64,000 nt of DNA. Origin: Halomonas alkalisoli (lineage in GTDB: Bacteria; Pseudomonadota; Gammaproteobacteria; Pseudomonadales; Halomonadaceae). The notes below the pieces were generated by a model. The model searched no databases and was not told the DNA's origin. It worked only from the letters and a program-made list of their open reading frames with translations. The stretch spans positions 1 to 64,000 of the forward strand of contig NZ_JAKCMI010000044.1 in the NCBI RefSeq assembly GCF_021412585.1, written 5' to 3'. Made by a program: the position numbers and the translations under genes. Positions 54,444-62,375 of the stretch are shown here, piece by piece (position 1 is the first letter of the stretch; each line of letters begins with the position of its first letter).

Positions 54444-56225
54444 ATGACTCAATCCACCCCCCTCGGCAATCTGGCCAGGCCCCTTGCCCTGACCGCCATT
54501 GCACTGGCTGTTTCAGCCCAGGCCCAGGCCGTCAGCTTCGAGGACATGCTCAACGATCACCTGGCCACGGATCAGGTGGTGACCAACGGCATGGGCCTTC
54601 ACGGGCAGCGCTTCAGCCCGCTGACGACCCTCAATACCGATAATGTGCACCAGCTGCGGCCGGTATGGGCCTTCTCCTTCGGCGGTGAGAAACAGCGTGG
54701 CCAGGAGTCCCAGCCGCTGGTGAAAGACGGTGTAATGTACGTGACCGGCTCCTACTCTCGCATGTGGGCGGTGGATGCCTACACCGGTGAGCAGATCTGG
54801 CAGTACGAGGCGCGCCTGCCCGACGGCATCATGCCCTGCTGCGACGTCATCAACCGCGGCGCGGCCATCTACGGCGACAAGGTCTATTTCGGCACCCTGG
54901 ACGCGCGGCTGGTGGCACTCGACCGCGAGACCGGTCGCGTTCAGTGGATCAAGCGGGTGGCCGACTACGAGGCGGGGCATGCCATCACCGCCGCGCCGAT
55001 CATCATCGATGGCAAGCTGATCACCGGTGTGGCCGGGGGCGAGTTTGGCGTGGTGGGAACCGTCTTCGCCTTCGATGCCGAGACGGGCGATGAGCTTTGG
55101 ACCCGTCCCGTGGTCGAGGGGCACATGGGGTATGTCTTTGAAAATGGCGAAGCCGTCGAGAACGGCATCACCGGGGGCGAAGCGGGGCTGAGCTGGCCCG
55201 GCGACATGTGGCAGCAGGGCGGCGGTGCGCCCTGGCTGGGTGGATTCTACGATGCGGACACCCACTCCCTGCTGATCGGCACCGGCAACCCGGCGCCCTG
55301 GAACTCCCACCTGCGTCCCGGCGACAACCTCTATACGTCCTCTCGCCTGGCGATCGACCCCGACGACGGCACCATCAAGTGGCATTTCCAGGCCACGCCC
55401 AATGACGGCTGGGACTATGACGGCGTCAACGAGGTGATCTCCTTCGACTATGAGGAGAACGGCAGCCTGGTCAAGGCTGCCGCCACGGCGGATCGCAACG
55501 GCTTCTTCTACGTGCTCGATCGCGAGAACGGCGAGTTCATTCGCGGCTTCCCCTTCGCCGACAAGATCACCTGGGCCGATGGACTGGACGAAAATGGCCG
55601 GCCCATCTTCAATCCCGCCGGACGCCCGGGCAATCCGGCCGATAGCGAGGGCGAACGCGGCGAGTCGGTGGGCGCCTATCCGGCCTTCCTGGGCGCCAAG
55701 AACTGGAATCCCATGGCCTACAGCCAGGATACCGGCCTGTTCTACATCCCCTCCAACGAGTGGATGATGGACATCTGGAACGAGCCGGTTTCCTACCGCA
55801 AGGGTGCGGCGTTCCTGGGCGCCGGCTTCACGATTCGCCCCACCAACGACGACTACATCGGCGTGCTGCGTGCCGTCGACCCGCGCACCGGAGAGGAGGT
55901 ATGGCGGCACGAGAACCGCGCGCCGCTCTGGGGTGGGGTGATGGCCACCGCTGGCAACCTGGTCTTCACCGGCACGCCGGAGGGGTATCTGAAGGCCTTC
56001 GACGCCACCACCGGCGAGGAACTGTGGGGCTTCAATACCGGCTCCGGGGTAGTGGCCACGCCGATAACCTGGGAGATGGACGGTGAGCAGTACGTCTCGG
56101 TGGCTTCCGGCTGGGGCGGGGCGGTGCCGCTGTGGGGAGGCGAGGTCGCCGAGGTGATCAAGGACTTCAACCAGGGCGGCATGCTGTGGACCTTCAAGCT
56201 GCCGAGTGAATACGCGCAGCAGTGA
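54444..56225 (+). CDS. PQQ-dependent alcohol dehydrogenase with lanthanide-type metal site
   Basis: A 593-residue periplasmic quinoprotein that oxidises ethanol and related alcohols to aldehydes and passes electrons to cytochrome c550. Signal peptide ends QAQAVS. It has the eight-blade propeller W-motifs (for example AYTGEQIWQYEARL, TGEELWGFNTGSGV), the vicinal disulfide C132-C133, metal ligands E200 (GGEFG) and N282 (GTGNPAPWN) and catalytic D324 in GWDYDGVNE. Two residues on is D326; calcium enzymes have Ala or Ser there, and XoxF/ExaF/PedH lanthanide enzymes have Asp. I therefore predict a lanthanide-dependent enzyme. No haem domain. It is the only PQQ dehydrogenase in the window. Confidence 0.93.
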   Translation: MTQSTPLGNLARPLALTAIALAVSAQAQAVSFEDMLNDHLATDQVVTNGMGLHGQRFSPLTTLNTDNVHQLRPVWAFSFGGEKQRGQESQPLVKDGVMYVTGSYSRMWAVDAYTGEQIWQYEARLPDGIMPCCDVINRGAAIYGDKVYFGTLDARLVALDRETGRVQWIKRVADYEAGHAITAAPIIIDGKLITGVAGGEFGVVGTVFAFDAETGDELWTRPVVEGHMGYVFENGEAVENGITGGEAGLSWPGDMWQQGGGAPWLGGFYDADTHSLLIGTGNPAPWNSHLRPGDNLYTSSRLAIDPDDGTIKWHFQATPNDGWDYDGVNEVISFDYEENGSLVKAAATADRNGFFYVLDRENGEFIRGFPFADKITWADGLDENGRPIFNPAGRPGNPADSEGERGESVGAYPAFLGAKNWNPMAYSQDTGLFYIPSNEWMMDIWNEPVSYRKGAAFLGAGFTIRPTNDDYIGVLRAVDPRTGEEVWRHENRAPLWGGVMATAGNLVFTGTPEGYLKAFDATTGEELWGFNTGSGVVATPITWEMDGEQYVSVASGWGGAVPLWGGEVAEVIKDFNQGGMLWTFKLPSEYAQQ

Positions 56226-56231
56226 TTCGTC

Positions 56232-56262
56232 AGGAGCCGGGCCCCGGGCGGTCCCGGCTCCT
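56232..56262 (+). terminator. Hairpin after the alcohol dehydrogenase gene
   Basis: Ten-base perfect stem (AGGAGCCGGG / CCCGGCTCCT) with an 11-base loop, no T-run. Likely an mRNA 3' end or attenuator before the aldehyde dehydrogenase. Confidence 0.6.
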
Positions 56263-56288
56263 ACTACTAACGACCCCGTCTCGGCCCC

Positions 56289-56303
56289 CCCAAGGAAGCA
56301 TGG
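56289..56303 (+). promoter_or_regulatory. Weak copy of the shared element ahead of aldehyde dehydrogenase
   Basis: CCCAAGGAAGCATGG matches 11 of 15 positions of ACCAAGGGAGGAGGG, 179 bases before the start. Weaker than the others. Confidence 0.3.
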
Positions 56304-56481
56304 GCCACAGCAGCGGGTTAACTACACTCGAAGCAAGGCCGGCCAACCTCAATGGCACACAGCGAGAGGGCATGTCGGACGAGAAAAATAAAGGACTCGT
56401 CAAGGCACCCACCGGGTGAGTCAGCGCTATCTTTCAAATGGCCACACCAATCAACAAGAATGCACTCCAGGAGCTAGAACC

Positions 56482-58002
56482 ATGATCTACGCCAACCCCG
56501 GTCAGTCCGGTTCCGTCATCACCTTCGAATCTCGCTACGGCAATTTCATCGGCGGTGAGTTCGTGCCCCCGGTGAAGGGCCAGTACTTCGACAACATCAG
56601 CCCGGTCAACGGCGAAGTGTTCTGTCAGATTCCGCGCTCCACCGCCGAAGACATCGAGAAGGCACTGGATGCCGCCCATGCCGCCGCGCCGGCCTGGGGC
56701 AAGACCTCCGCCGCCGAGCGCAGCAACATCCTGCTCAAGATCGCCGATCGCATCGAGCAGAACCTGGAAATGCTGGCCGTCGCCGAGACCTGGGATAACG
56801 GCAAGGCGGTGCGCGAGACCCTCAACGCCGACCTCCCGCTGGCCGTCGACCACTTCCGTTACTTCGCCGGCTGCATCCGCGCCCAGGAGGGCACCGCGGC
56901 CGACATCGACGCCAATACCGTCTCCTATCACTTCCACGAGCCGCTGGGCGTGGTGGGCCAGATCATCCCGTGGAACTTCCCGCTGCTGATGGCCGTGTGG
57001 AAGCTGGCGCCTGCGCTGGCGGCCGGCAACTGCGTGGTGCTCAAGCCCGCCGAGCAGACCCCGGCATCGATCCTCAAGCTGATGGAGCTGGTCGGCGACC
57101 TGCTGCCGGCGGGTGTGGTCAACGTGGTCAACGGTTACGGCGCCGAGGCCGGCCAGGCACTCGCCACCAGCAAGCGCATCGCCAAGATCGCCTTCACCGG
57201 CTCCACCCCGGTGGGTGCTCATATCCTCAAGTGCGCCGCCGAGAACATCATTCCCTCCACCGTGGAGCTGGGTGGCAAGTCGCCGAACATCTACTTCGCC
57301 GACATCATGGACGCCGAGCCCGAGTTCATCGACAAGGCGGTGGAAGGCCTGGTGCTGGCCTTCTTCAACCAGGGCGAAGTGTGCACCTGCCCGTCGCGTG
57401 CGCTGATCCAGGAGGACATCTACGACGCCTTCATGGCCAAGGTGATCGAGCGTACCGTGGCGATCAAGCGCGGCAACCCGCTGGATACCGACGTGCAGGT
57501 CGGCGCCCAGGCCTCCCAGGAGCAGTTCGACAAGATCATGTCCTACATGGACATCGCCCGCGAGGAAGGCGCCGAGTTCCTCACCGGCGGCGACAAGGCG
57601 AGCTTCGATCCGGCCTATGACAAGGGCTACTACATCCAGCCGACCCTGCTCAAGGGCAATAACCAGATGCGCGTCTTCCAGGAGGAGATCTTCGGTCCGG
57701 TGGTGGCGGTGACCACCTTCAAGGACGAGGCCGAGGCGCTGGCCATCGCCAACGACACCGAGTTCGGCCTTGGCGCCGGGGTGTGGAGTCGCGACATCAA
57801 CGTCGCCTTCCGCATGGGCCGTGGCATCCAGGCCGGCCGCGTCTGGACCAACTGCTACCACCAGTACCCGGCACACGCCGCCTTCGGCGGCTACAAGAAG
57901 TCCGGCGTCGGCCGCGAGACTCACAAGGTGGCGCTCGAGCACTACCAGCAGACCAAGAACCTGCTGGTCAGCTACGACATCAATCCGCTCGGCTTTTTCT
58001 GA
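56482..58002 (+). CDS. exaC: NAD-dependent aldehyde dehydrogenase (ExaC/acetaldehyde type)
   Basis: A 506-residue cytosolic aldehyde dehydrogenase that turns acetaldehyde into acetate after the periplasmic step. Motifs: QIIPWNFPLLMAVWKLAPALAAGNCVVLKPAEQTP, FTGSTPVGAHI, general base E262 in VELGGKSPN, catalytic C301 in NQGEVCTCPSR, EEIFGPV and the family end YKKSGVGRETHKVALEHYQQTKNLLVSYD. ATG at 56482 has AGGAG. The frame is open upstream to 56416 but that segment is not ALDH-like. Confidence 0.94.
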   Translation: MIYANPGQSGSVITFESRYGNFIGGEFVPPVKGQYFDNISPVNGEVFCQIPRSTAEDIEKALDAAHAAAPAWGKTSAAERSNILLKIADRIEQNLEMLAVAETWDNGKAVRETLNADLPLAVDHFRYFAGCIRAQEGTAADIDANTVSYHFHEPLGVVGQIIPWNFPLLMAVWKLAPALAAGNCVVLKPAEQTPASILKLMELVGDLLPAGVVNVVNGYGAEAGQALATSKRIAKIAFTGSTPVGAHILKCAAENIIPSTVELGGKSPNIYFADIMDAEPEFIDKAVEGLVLAFFNQGEVCTCPSRALIQEDIYDAFMAKVIERTVAIKRGNPLDTDVQVGAQASQEQFDKIMSYMDIAREEGAEFLTGGDKASFDPAYDKGYYIQPTLLKGNNQMRVFQEEIFGPVVAVTTFKDEAEALAIANDTEFGLGAGVWSRDINVAFRMGRGIQAGRVWTNCYHQYPAHAAFGGYKKSGVGRETHKVALEHYQQTKNLLVSYDINPLGFF

Positions 58003-58011
58003 GCCTCCATG

Positions 58012-58032
58012 CCGCCCGGCCCAGCCGGGCGG
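58012..58032 (+). terminator. GC hairpin directly after exaC
   Basis: CCGCCCGGC / GCCGGGCGG around CCA, followed by GAAAACC only. First of two hairpins behind exaC. Confidence 0.5.
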
Positions 58033-58076
58033 AAAACCGAAGGTTGCTCTCTCGTCGCCCGTAGCGGCGATTTCAG

Positions 58077-58102
58077 GCGCGGCTATTGCCGCGCTTTTTT
58101 TT
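58077..58102 (+). terminator. Rho-independent terminator after exaC
   Basis: GCGCGGC-TATT-GCCGCGC followed by eight T. A clear intrinsic terminator closing the ethanol oxidation part. Confidence 0.88.
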
Positions 58103-58166
58103 ACCTTCACTACAACGATACGGCGCTATGCTTCATGCTTCTCGCTTCGAAGGAAGGAGCGTCGAC

Positions 58167-58790
58167 ATGGACCTCGAGGATCTGGACCTGCATCAGCAAC
58201 GCTTGCAGCACGTCGCCGGCCAATTGCGTGCCAGCGGTGCGCGCCGGGTCCTGGATCTGGGGTGTGGCACCGGCACGCTGCTTCTGTACCTGCTGCACGA
58301 ACCCCAGTTCGAGACGCTGGTGGGGCTGGAGCAATCTGGCGAGCTGCTGGCTCAGGCGCAGCTGCGACTGGGTGACTGGCCCGAGGCGGAGCAGGGGCGG
58401 CTGAGGCTGGTATGCGGCTCCTACGCCGAACCCCAGGCGTCACTGGTCGGCTTCGATGCCGCCGCGATGGTGGAAACCATCGAGCACGTGCCGCCGGAGA
58501 CCCTGTCTCAGGTGGAGCGATGCGTTTTCGGGGTGCTGCGGCCTGGACTGCTGGTGCTGACCACACCCAACCACGACTACAATCCGCTGTTCGGGCTGGC
58601 TCGTGGCGAGTTTCGCGATCCCGACCACCGTTTCGAATGGACGCGTGACCGCTTTCGTGACTGGGCATGGGGTGTCGCACATCGCAATGGTTACCGGGTG
58701 CGGCTTTCCGGGATCGGCGAGTGGCATTCGGACCTGGGTCAGCCGACCCAGCTGGCACGCTTCGAGCGAAATGATTGTCAGACAGTTTGA
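58167..58790 (+). CDS. Hen1-like SAM-dependent RNA 2'-O-methyltransferase domain protein
   Basis: A 207-residue class I methyltransferase. SAM motif VLDLGCGTGTLLLYL; then VETIEHVPPETLSQVERCVFG, VLTTPNHDYNPLF and DPDHRFEWTRDRFRDWA. This matches the catalytic half of bacterial Hen1, which methylates the 3'-terminal 2'-OH of repaired RNA. The four metal ligands of Hen1 (E-xx-E-H and a later H) are present as E103, E106, H107 and H154. The N-terminal Pnkp-binding half of bacterial Hen1 is absent and no pnkp gene is nearby. ATG at 58167 has AGGAAGGAG 6 bases ahead. Confidence 0.85.
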   Translation: MDLEDLDLHQQRLQHVAGQLRASGARRVLDLGCGTGTLLLYLLHEPQFETLVGLEQSGELLAQAQLRLGDWPEAEQGRLRLVCGSYAEPQASLVGFDAAAMVETIEHVPPETLSQVERCVFGVLRPGLLVLTTPNHDYNPLFGLARGEFRDPDHRFEWTRDRFRDWAWGVAHRNGYRVRLSGIGEWHSDLGQPTQLARFERNDCQTV

Positions 58791-59041
58791 AACCTGAAGC
58801 GGGGAAACCTGGGGGAGACCGCCATGTGGCGTGGAGCCGCCTGGCTATCTTGTCGGTTTTGATCCCGGTCAATCCAGCGTAAGCATCGTCCTGTTGATTA
58901 TATCAATAGCTGAAAAACTACGACCAAGGGGGTGTGTCTTTGCTTCCAAGGTCCTATTCATGCATTTCTTTTACATCTATAGCCTCAGAGAGGCAACGTC
59001 ACTGTTGCAACAATAAATATTAACGTGATCGGGAGGTTTTT
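58791..59041 (+). promoter_or_regulatory. AT-rich promoter region of the second pqq operon
   Basis: Markedly AT-richer than its surroundings. Holds TACG followed by ACCAAGGGGGTGTGT at 58923-58937 (shared element, 105 bases before pqqA2) and CTTCCAAGG at 58943-58951. GGGAGG is the pqqA2 ribosome site. Confidence 0.45.
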
Positions 59042-59116
59042 ATGCAATGGGTTGATCCGGCTTTCTGTGACCTTCGACTGGGCTTTGAAGTCACGGCCTA
59101 TGTCTATGTGCGGTAA
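59042..59116 (+). CDS. pqqA2: Second PqqA-like precursor peptide
   Basis: A 24-residue peptide with the PqqA core DLRLGFEVTAY; Glu16 and Tyr20 keep the E-x3-Y spacing needed for cross-linking. It differs from the first PqqA at both ends (MQWVDPAFC at the start, VYVR at the end) and has a cysteine at position 9. It heads an operon with its own PqqD and PqqE but no PqqB or PqqC. A hairpin follows as in the first locus. Whether it feeds PQQ synthesis or another product is open. Confidence 0.93.
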   Translation: MQWVDPAFCDLRLGFEVTAYVYVR

Positions 59117-59158
59117 GTAAGTTGCCGGGAATGACTCATATGTTCATTCCCGGCTTAC
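59117..59158 (+). terminator. Intercistronic hairpin after pqqA2
   Basis: GCCGGGAATGA pairs with TCATTCCCGGC around a 9-base loop, extended by GTAA/TTAC past a small bulge. No T-run. Same position and likely role as the hairpin behind pqqA. Confidence 0.7.
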
Positions 59159-59196
59159 GCCCTTGAATTGTTGAAAACAATAATGAGGAGTGGGGC

Positions 59197-59490
59197 ATGA
59201 CAACGAATCATCAGGTTCACTTGAGTGACGCCTATGTCCTCAGTCCTACTTTTCTCTTTCGTTGGGAAGAGTCCCAGAGCGCCCATGTGCTCCTCTACCC
59301 TGAGGGGATCGTCAAGCTGAATGATACGGGTGGTGAAATCCTGAAGCTATGTGATGGCGAGTCTACCGTTGACGAGCTCATCGACAAGCTCACCGAGCGC
59401 TACGCCGCCAATCGTGTTGCCATCGCCGAAAGTGTCATCAAGTTCCTGGAGGTGTCCCGTGTCAAAGGCTGGATCCGCGTTACGTCTTGA
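59197..59490 (+). CDS. pqqD2: Second PqqD-like peptide chaperone
   Basis: A 97-residue RiPP recognition element. SPTFLFRWEESQSAHVLLYPEGIVKLNDTGGEILKLCDGESTVDELIDKLTERY is clearly PqqD. It is only moderately like the first PqqD, so the two are not a recent copy. A GAGGAG site precedes the ATG. It overlaps pqqE2 by 32 bases. Confidence 0.94.
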   Translation: MTTNHQVHLSDAYVLSPTFLFRWEESQSAHVLLYPEGIVKLNDTGGEILKLCDGESTVDELIDKLTERYAANRVAIAESVIKFLEVSRVKGWIRVTS

Positions 59491-60601
59491 TGGGGATGGC
59501 AAGCCCATCTGGGTGCTGCTCGAGCTCACCTACCAATGCCCGCTAAAGTGCGTCTTCTGCAGCAATCCGGTGGACTTCGATCGCTATCGCGAAAACGAAC
59601 TGAGCACCGAGGAGTGGAAGGGGGTAATACGCGACGCCCGCAAGATGGGAGCCATGCAGATCGGCTTTTCCGGTGGTGAGCCCACGCTGCGCAAGGATCT
59701 CGAGGAGCTGGTCGCTGAAGCCAATGACCTGGGGTATTACACCAACCTGATCACGTCCGGAATCGGGCTTACCTCAAAGCGGCTGGCGGCACTCAAGGAG
59801 GCGGGTCTAAAGCATATCCAACTGGGCTTCCAATCCAGTGACCGTGATACGGCGAATATGCTGGCGGGGGTGGAGAGTTTCGACAGGAAGCTTGCAATCG
59901 CCAAGGAGATCAAGGCCCACGGTTTTCCCATGGTGCTGAATGTTCCCATCAGCCGGCACAATATTGCCCAGGTGCCGGAGATCATCGATCTGGCTAGTGA
60001 ACTGGGTATGGAGTACCTGGAACTGGCCAACGTGCAGTACTACAACTGGGCGTTACTGAATCGAGACCAGTTGCTGCCCACCCGTGAAGAGCTGGAGTGG
60101 GCGGAAGCGGAAGTGAACAAGGCCCGTCAGCGCCTGGGTGATGCCATGACCATCTTCTTCGTGATTCCCGACTATTACGAAGGGCGTCCCAAGGCGTGCA
60201 TGAACGGCTGGGGTTCCATCCACTTGACCATCGCCCCGGATGGCTCGGCTCTGCCCTGTTCCCAGGCCCGCACCATCGACACCCTGGCGTTCCCCAACAT
60301 CAGGGAGCACAGCCTGGAATGGCTGTGGCGGGAGTCCCCGACCTTCCAGAAATTTCGCGGCGATGGGTGGATGAAGGAACCCTGCCGCAGCTGCGACGAA
60401 CGGGAGAAGGATTTCGGCGGCTGCCGCTGCCAGGCCCTGCTGTTGACGGGGGACGCCGCCAATGCCGACCCTGCCTGCAGCAAATCCCCGCATCACCATA
60501 TTATCCAGCAGGCCATCGGGGAGTCGGCGATCCCGGACGGGAAGGCTGGCTCGTTGATCGCTCGCCAGGGCGGCTATCGGCTGGGGAGGGAGGCGACATG
60601 A
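59459..60601 (+). CDS. pqqE2: Second PqqE-like radical SAM peptide cyclase
   Basis: A 380-residue radical SAM/SPASM enzyme. SAM cluster cysteines C27-x3-C31-x2-C34 (CPLKCVFC), GFSGGEPT, NLITSGIGLTS and the auxiliary-cluster cysteines in ACMNGWGS, ALPCSQAR, PCRSCDEREKDFGGCRCQALLL and DPACSKSPHH are intact, so it should be active. GTG at 59459 is chosen for the GGAGG six bases ahead within the end of pqqD2. Its stop overlaps the next small gene by four bases. Confidence 0.94.
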   Translation: MSKAGSALRLDGDGKPIWVLLELTYQCPLKCVFCSNPVDFDRYRENELSTEEWKGVIRDARKMGAMQIGFSGGEPTLRKDLEELVAEANDLGYYTNLITSGIGLTSKRLAALKEAGLKHIQLGFQSSDRDTANMLAGVESFDRKLAIAKEIKAHGFPMVLNVPISRHNIAQVPEIIDLASELGMEYLELANVQYYNWALLNRDQLLPTREELEWAEAEVNKARQRLGDAMTIFFVIPDYYEGRPKACMNGWGSIHLTIAPDGSALPCSQARTIDTLAFPNIREHSLEWLWRESPTFQKFRGDGWMKEPCRSCDEREKDFGGCRCQALLLTGDAANADPACSKSPHHHIIQQAIGESAIPDGKAGSLIARQGGYRLGREAT

Positions 60602-60690
60602 AACTGCCACACGATTCACTCGGTGGCACCCTGGCCGCCGGCATGTCGTTGACTGCGGTGCTGTACCTGATCGTCCGGACACTGGTCTAG
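60598..60690 (+). CDS. Small single-span membrane peptide
   Basis: A 30-residue open frame that starts by ATGA overlap with pqqE2, with GGGAGG just ahead. It reads MKLPHDSLGGTLAAGM and then SLTAVLYLIVRTLV, one hydrophobic helix with a polar, positively charged N-terminus. It fills the space between pqqE2 and the next gene, which starts 13 bases later, so it is probably translated. No family recognised. Confidence 0.6.
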   Translation: MKLPHDSLGGTLAAGMSLTAVLYLIVRTLV

Positions 60691-60703
60691 GAGACCAATC
60701 GCC

Positions 60704-61210
60704 ATGACCCTTGCACTGCTCGACTTCGTGTTCCGCTGGGCGCATCTCCTCTTCGCGATCATCTGGATCGGCCACAACTACGCCAATGTCGTGAAGCATC
60801 CCACCTTCACCCCGTTCAACGGCGAGGCGAGCGAAGCGGAGCGCTCAGCCGCGCTGGAGGCTCGGATGCAGCGCGAGCATGGCACCTTTCGCTACGCCTC
60901 CATCGTGGTCTGGGTCTCCGGCATGGGGATGCTGTGGTATCGGGGCTGGCTGCCTGATGCCCTGCTGCTCGAAGGACCCCATGCGGTGATCGGCGTGGGT
61001 GCCTGGATCGGCACCCTGATGCTGCTCAACCTGTGGCTGGTGCTCTGGCCCCACCAGAAGAAGGTGCTGGGCTTCGTGCCGGCCCCATTAGAGGAACGGG
61101 TGCGCTGCTCGCGTATCACCTTCCTCTCGTCTCGCACCAATACGATCCTGTCGATCCCACTGCTCTTCTTCATGACGGCCAGCGGACATGCGCTGTATCT
61201 CTTCATCTGA
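60704..61210 (+). CDS. Membrane protein like the N-terminal domain of urate hydroxylase PuuD
   Basis: A 168-residue protein with four hydrophobic segments (about 5-25, 64-82, 88-112, 145-165). Family signs are FRWAHLLFAIIWIGHNYANVV, REHGTFRYASIVVW and LLNLWLVLWPHQKKVLGF, which match the urate_ox_N membrane domain. PuuD proper continues with a cytochrome c domain; that part is absent, so urate oxidation is unlikely unless a separate cytochrome helps. TAGGAGA precedes the ATG. Its end overlaps the next gene by 23 bases. Confidence 0.75.
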   Translation: MTLALLDFVFRWAHLLFAIIWIGHNYANVVKHPTFTPFNGEASEAERSAALEARMQREHGTFRYASIVVWVSGMGMLWYRGWLPDALLLEGPHAVIGVGAWIGTLMLLNLWLVLWPHQKKVLGFVPAPLEERVRCSRITFLSSRTNTILSIPLLFFMTASGHALYLFI

Positions 61211-62315
61211 GCCCGGCTACGACGTCTCTTCTCCTGACGCCGTCTACAACTTCGCCGCGGGCCCCGGCATGATGCCGCGCGAGGTTCTGCAGCAGGCCCG
61301 GGAGGAGCTGCTGGACGGGCAGAGAAGCGGGATGTCGGTCATGGAGATGCCCTTCACCGGTGAGGCATTCCAGGCTATCCAACAGCAGGCACGGCAGGAC
61401 CTGCGCGAGCTGCTCGGTGTGCCCGCCGACTATCGCATCCTGTTCCTGCAGGGCGGTGCCTCGGCGCAGTTCGCACTGCTGCCCATGAACCTGCTGCCCG
61501 CGGGGGCCAAGGCGGACTACCTCGACACCGGACACTGGTCGCGAAAGGCGATCGCCGAGGGTGGCCGCTACGTGCGCATCAACGTCGCGGCCAGCGGGGA
61601 GGCGCACGACTATCGCCGGATTCCCGCCCAGGCCACCTGGCGACTGGACCCCGAGGCGGGTTACTGCCATATCACCAGTAACGAGACGGCCGATGGCCTG
61701 GCCTATCACTGGCTGCCGAATACCGGCATGGTGCCACTAGTCGCCGACATGACGTCCGATTTTCTCTCCCGTCCCCTGGCCGTTGAACGCTTCGGGGTCA
61801 TCTATGCCGGGGCACAGAAGAACATCGGCCCCGCCGGGCTGACCATCGTCATTATCCGTGACGACCTGCTGCGACGGGCGCGGCCGGAGACGCCCTCCGT
61901 CTTCAATTATCGGCTTCAGGCGGAAAGCAACGGGCGCGTCAATACCCCGCTGACCCATGCGATCTACATTGCCGGCCTGGTGTTCCGCTGGCTGAAGCGC
62001 CAGGGCGGATTGGGGGTCATGGCCGAGCGCAATCGGCGCAAGAGCGCCAGGCTCTACGACGCCATCGATGGCAGCGGCTTCTACGTCTGTCATCCACGCT
62101 CAATGGACCGGTCGCCCATGAATGTCTGCTTTCATCTGGCCGATGATGCACTGACGGGAAAATTCCTGCAGTCAGCCAGCGCGCAGGGGCTGCTGAACCT
62201 TCAGGGCCACCCGGCCACCGGCGGAGTCCGGGCCAGCCTCTACAATGCCATGCCCGAAGCGGGCGTCGACGCCCTGATCGCCTTCATGCAGGCGTTCGCC
62301 TTGCGGCACGCCTGA
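61188..62315 (+). CDS. SerC-like class V aminotransferase with changed substrate site
   Basis: A 375-residue PLP enzyme of the phosphoserine aminotransferase family. Fold and cofactor residues are kept: YNFAAGPGMMPREVL, LQGGASAQFALLPMNLL, TGHWSRKA (ring-stacking Trp), PLVADMTSDFLSRP and the PLP lysine in YAGAQKNIGPAG. Two phosphate-binding sites of true SerC are lost. The S-H-R after GMSVME(M/I/V) is P-F-T here (residues 55-57), and GHRSVGG(I/M)RAS near the C-terminus reads GHPATGGVRAS, so the arginine is Pro. It should still be an aminotransferase or lyase but probably not for phosphoserine. Start at 61188 overlaps the previous gene. Confidence 0.85.
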   Translation: MRCISSSEPGYDVSSPDAVYNFAAGPGMMPREVLQQAREELLDGQRSGMSVMEMPFTGEAFQAIQQQARQDLRELLGVPADYRILFLQGGASAQFALLPMNLLPAGAKADYLDTGHWSRKAIAEGGRYVRINVAASGEAHDYRRIPAQATWRLDPEAGYCHITSNETADGLAYHWLPNTGMVPLVADMTSDFLSRPLAVERFGVIYAGAQKNIGPAGLTIVIIRDDLLRRARPETPSVFNYRLQAESNGRVNTPLTHAIYIAGLVFRWLKRQGGLGVMAERNRRKSARLYDAIDGSGFYVCHPRSMDRSPMNVCFHLADDALTGKFLQSASAQGLLNLQGHPATGGVRASLYNAMPEAGVDALIAFMQAFALRHA

Positions 62316-62375
62316 TCCAGGTGCCGGGCCGCTGGCCGGCCCTGGATGCTTTTCTTCACGCCAGGGTTTGCTCCC

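Noticed and set aside
56434..58110. Minus-strand frame of 558 codons opposite the aldehyde dehydrogenase
   Set aside because: Low-complexity Gly/His/Val sequence without known motifs; the plus-strand gene is certain.
60704..61210. Urate hydroxylase PuuD
   Set aside because: Only the membrane domain is present, the cytochrome c domain is missing, and no purine catabolism genes are nearby.
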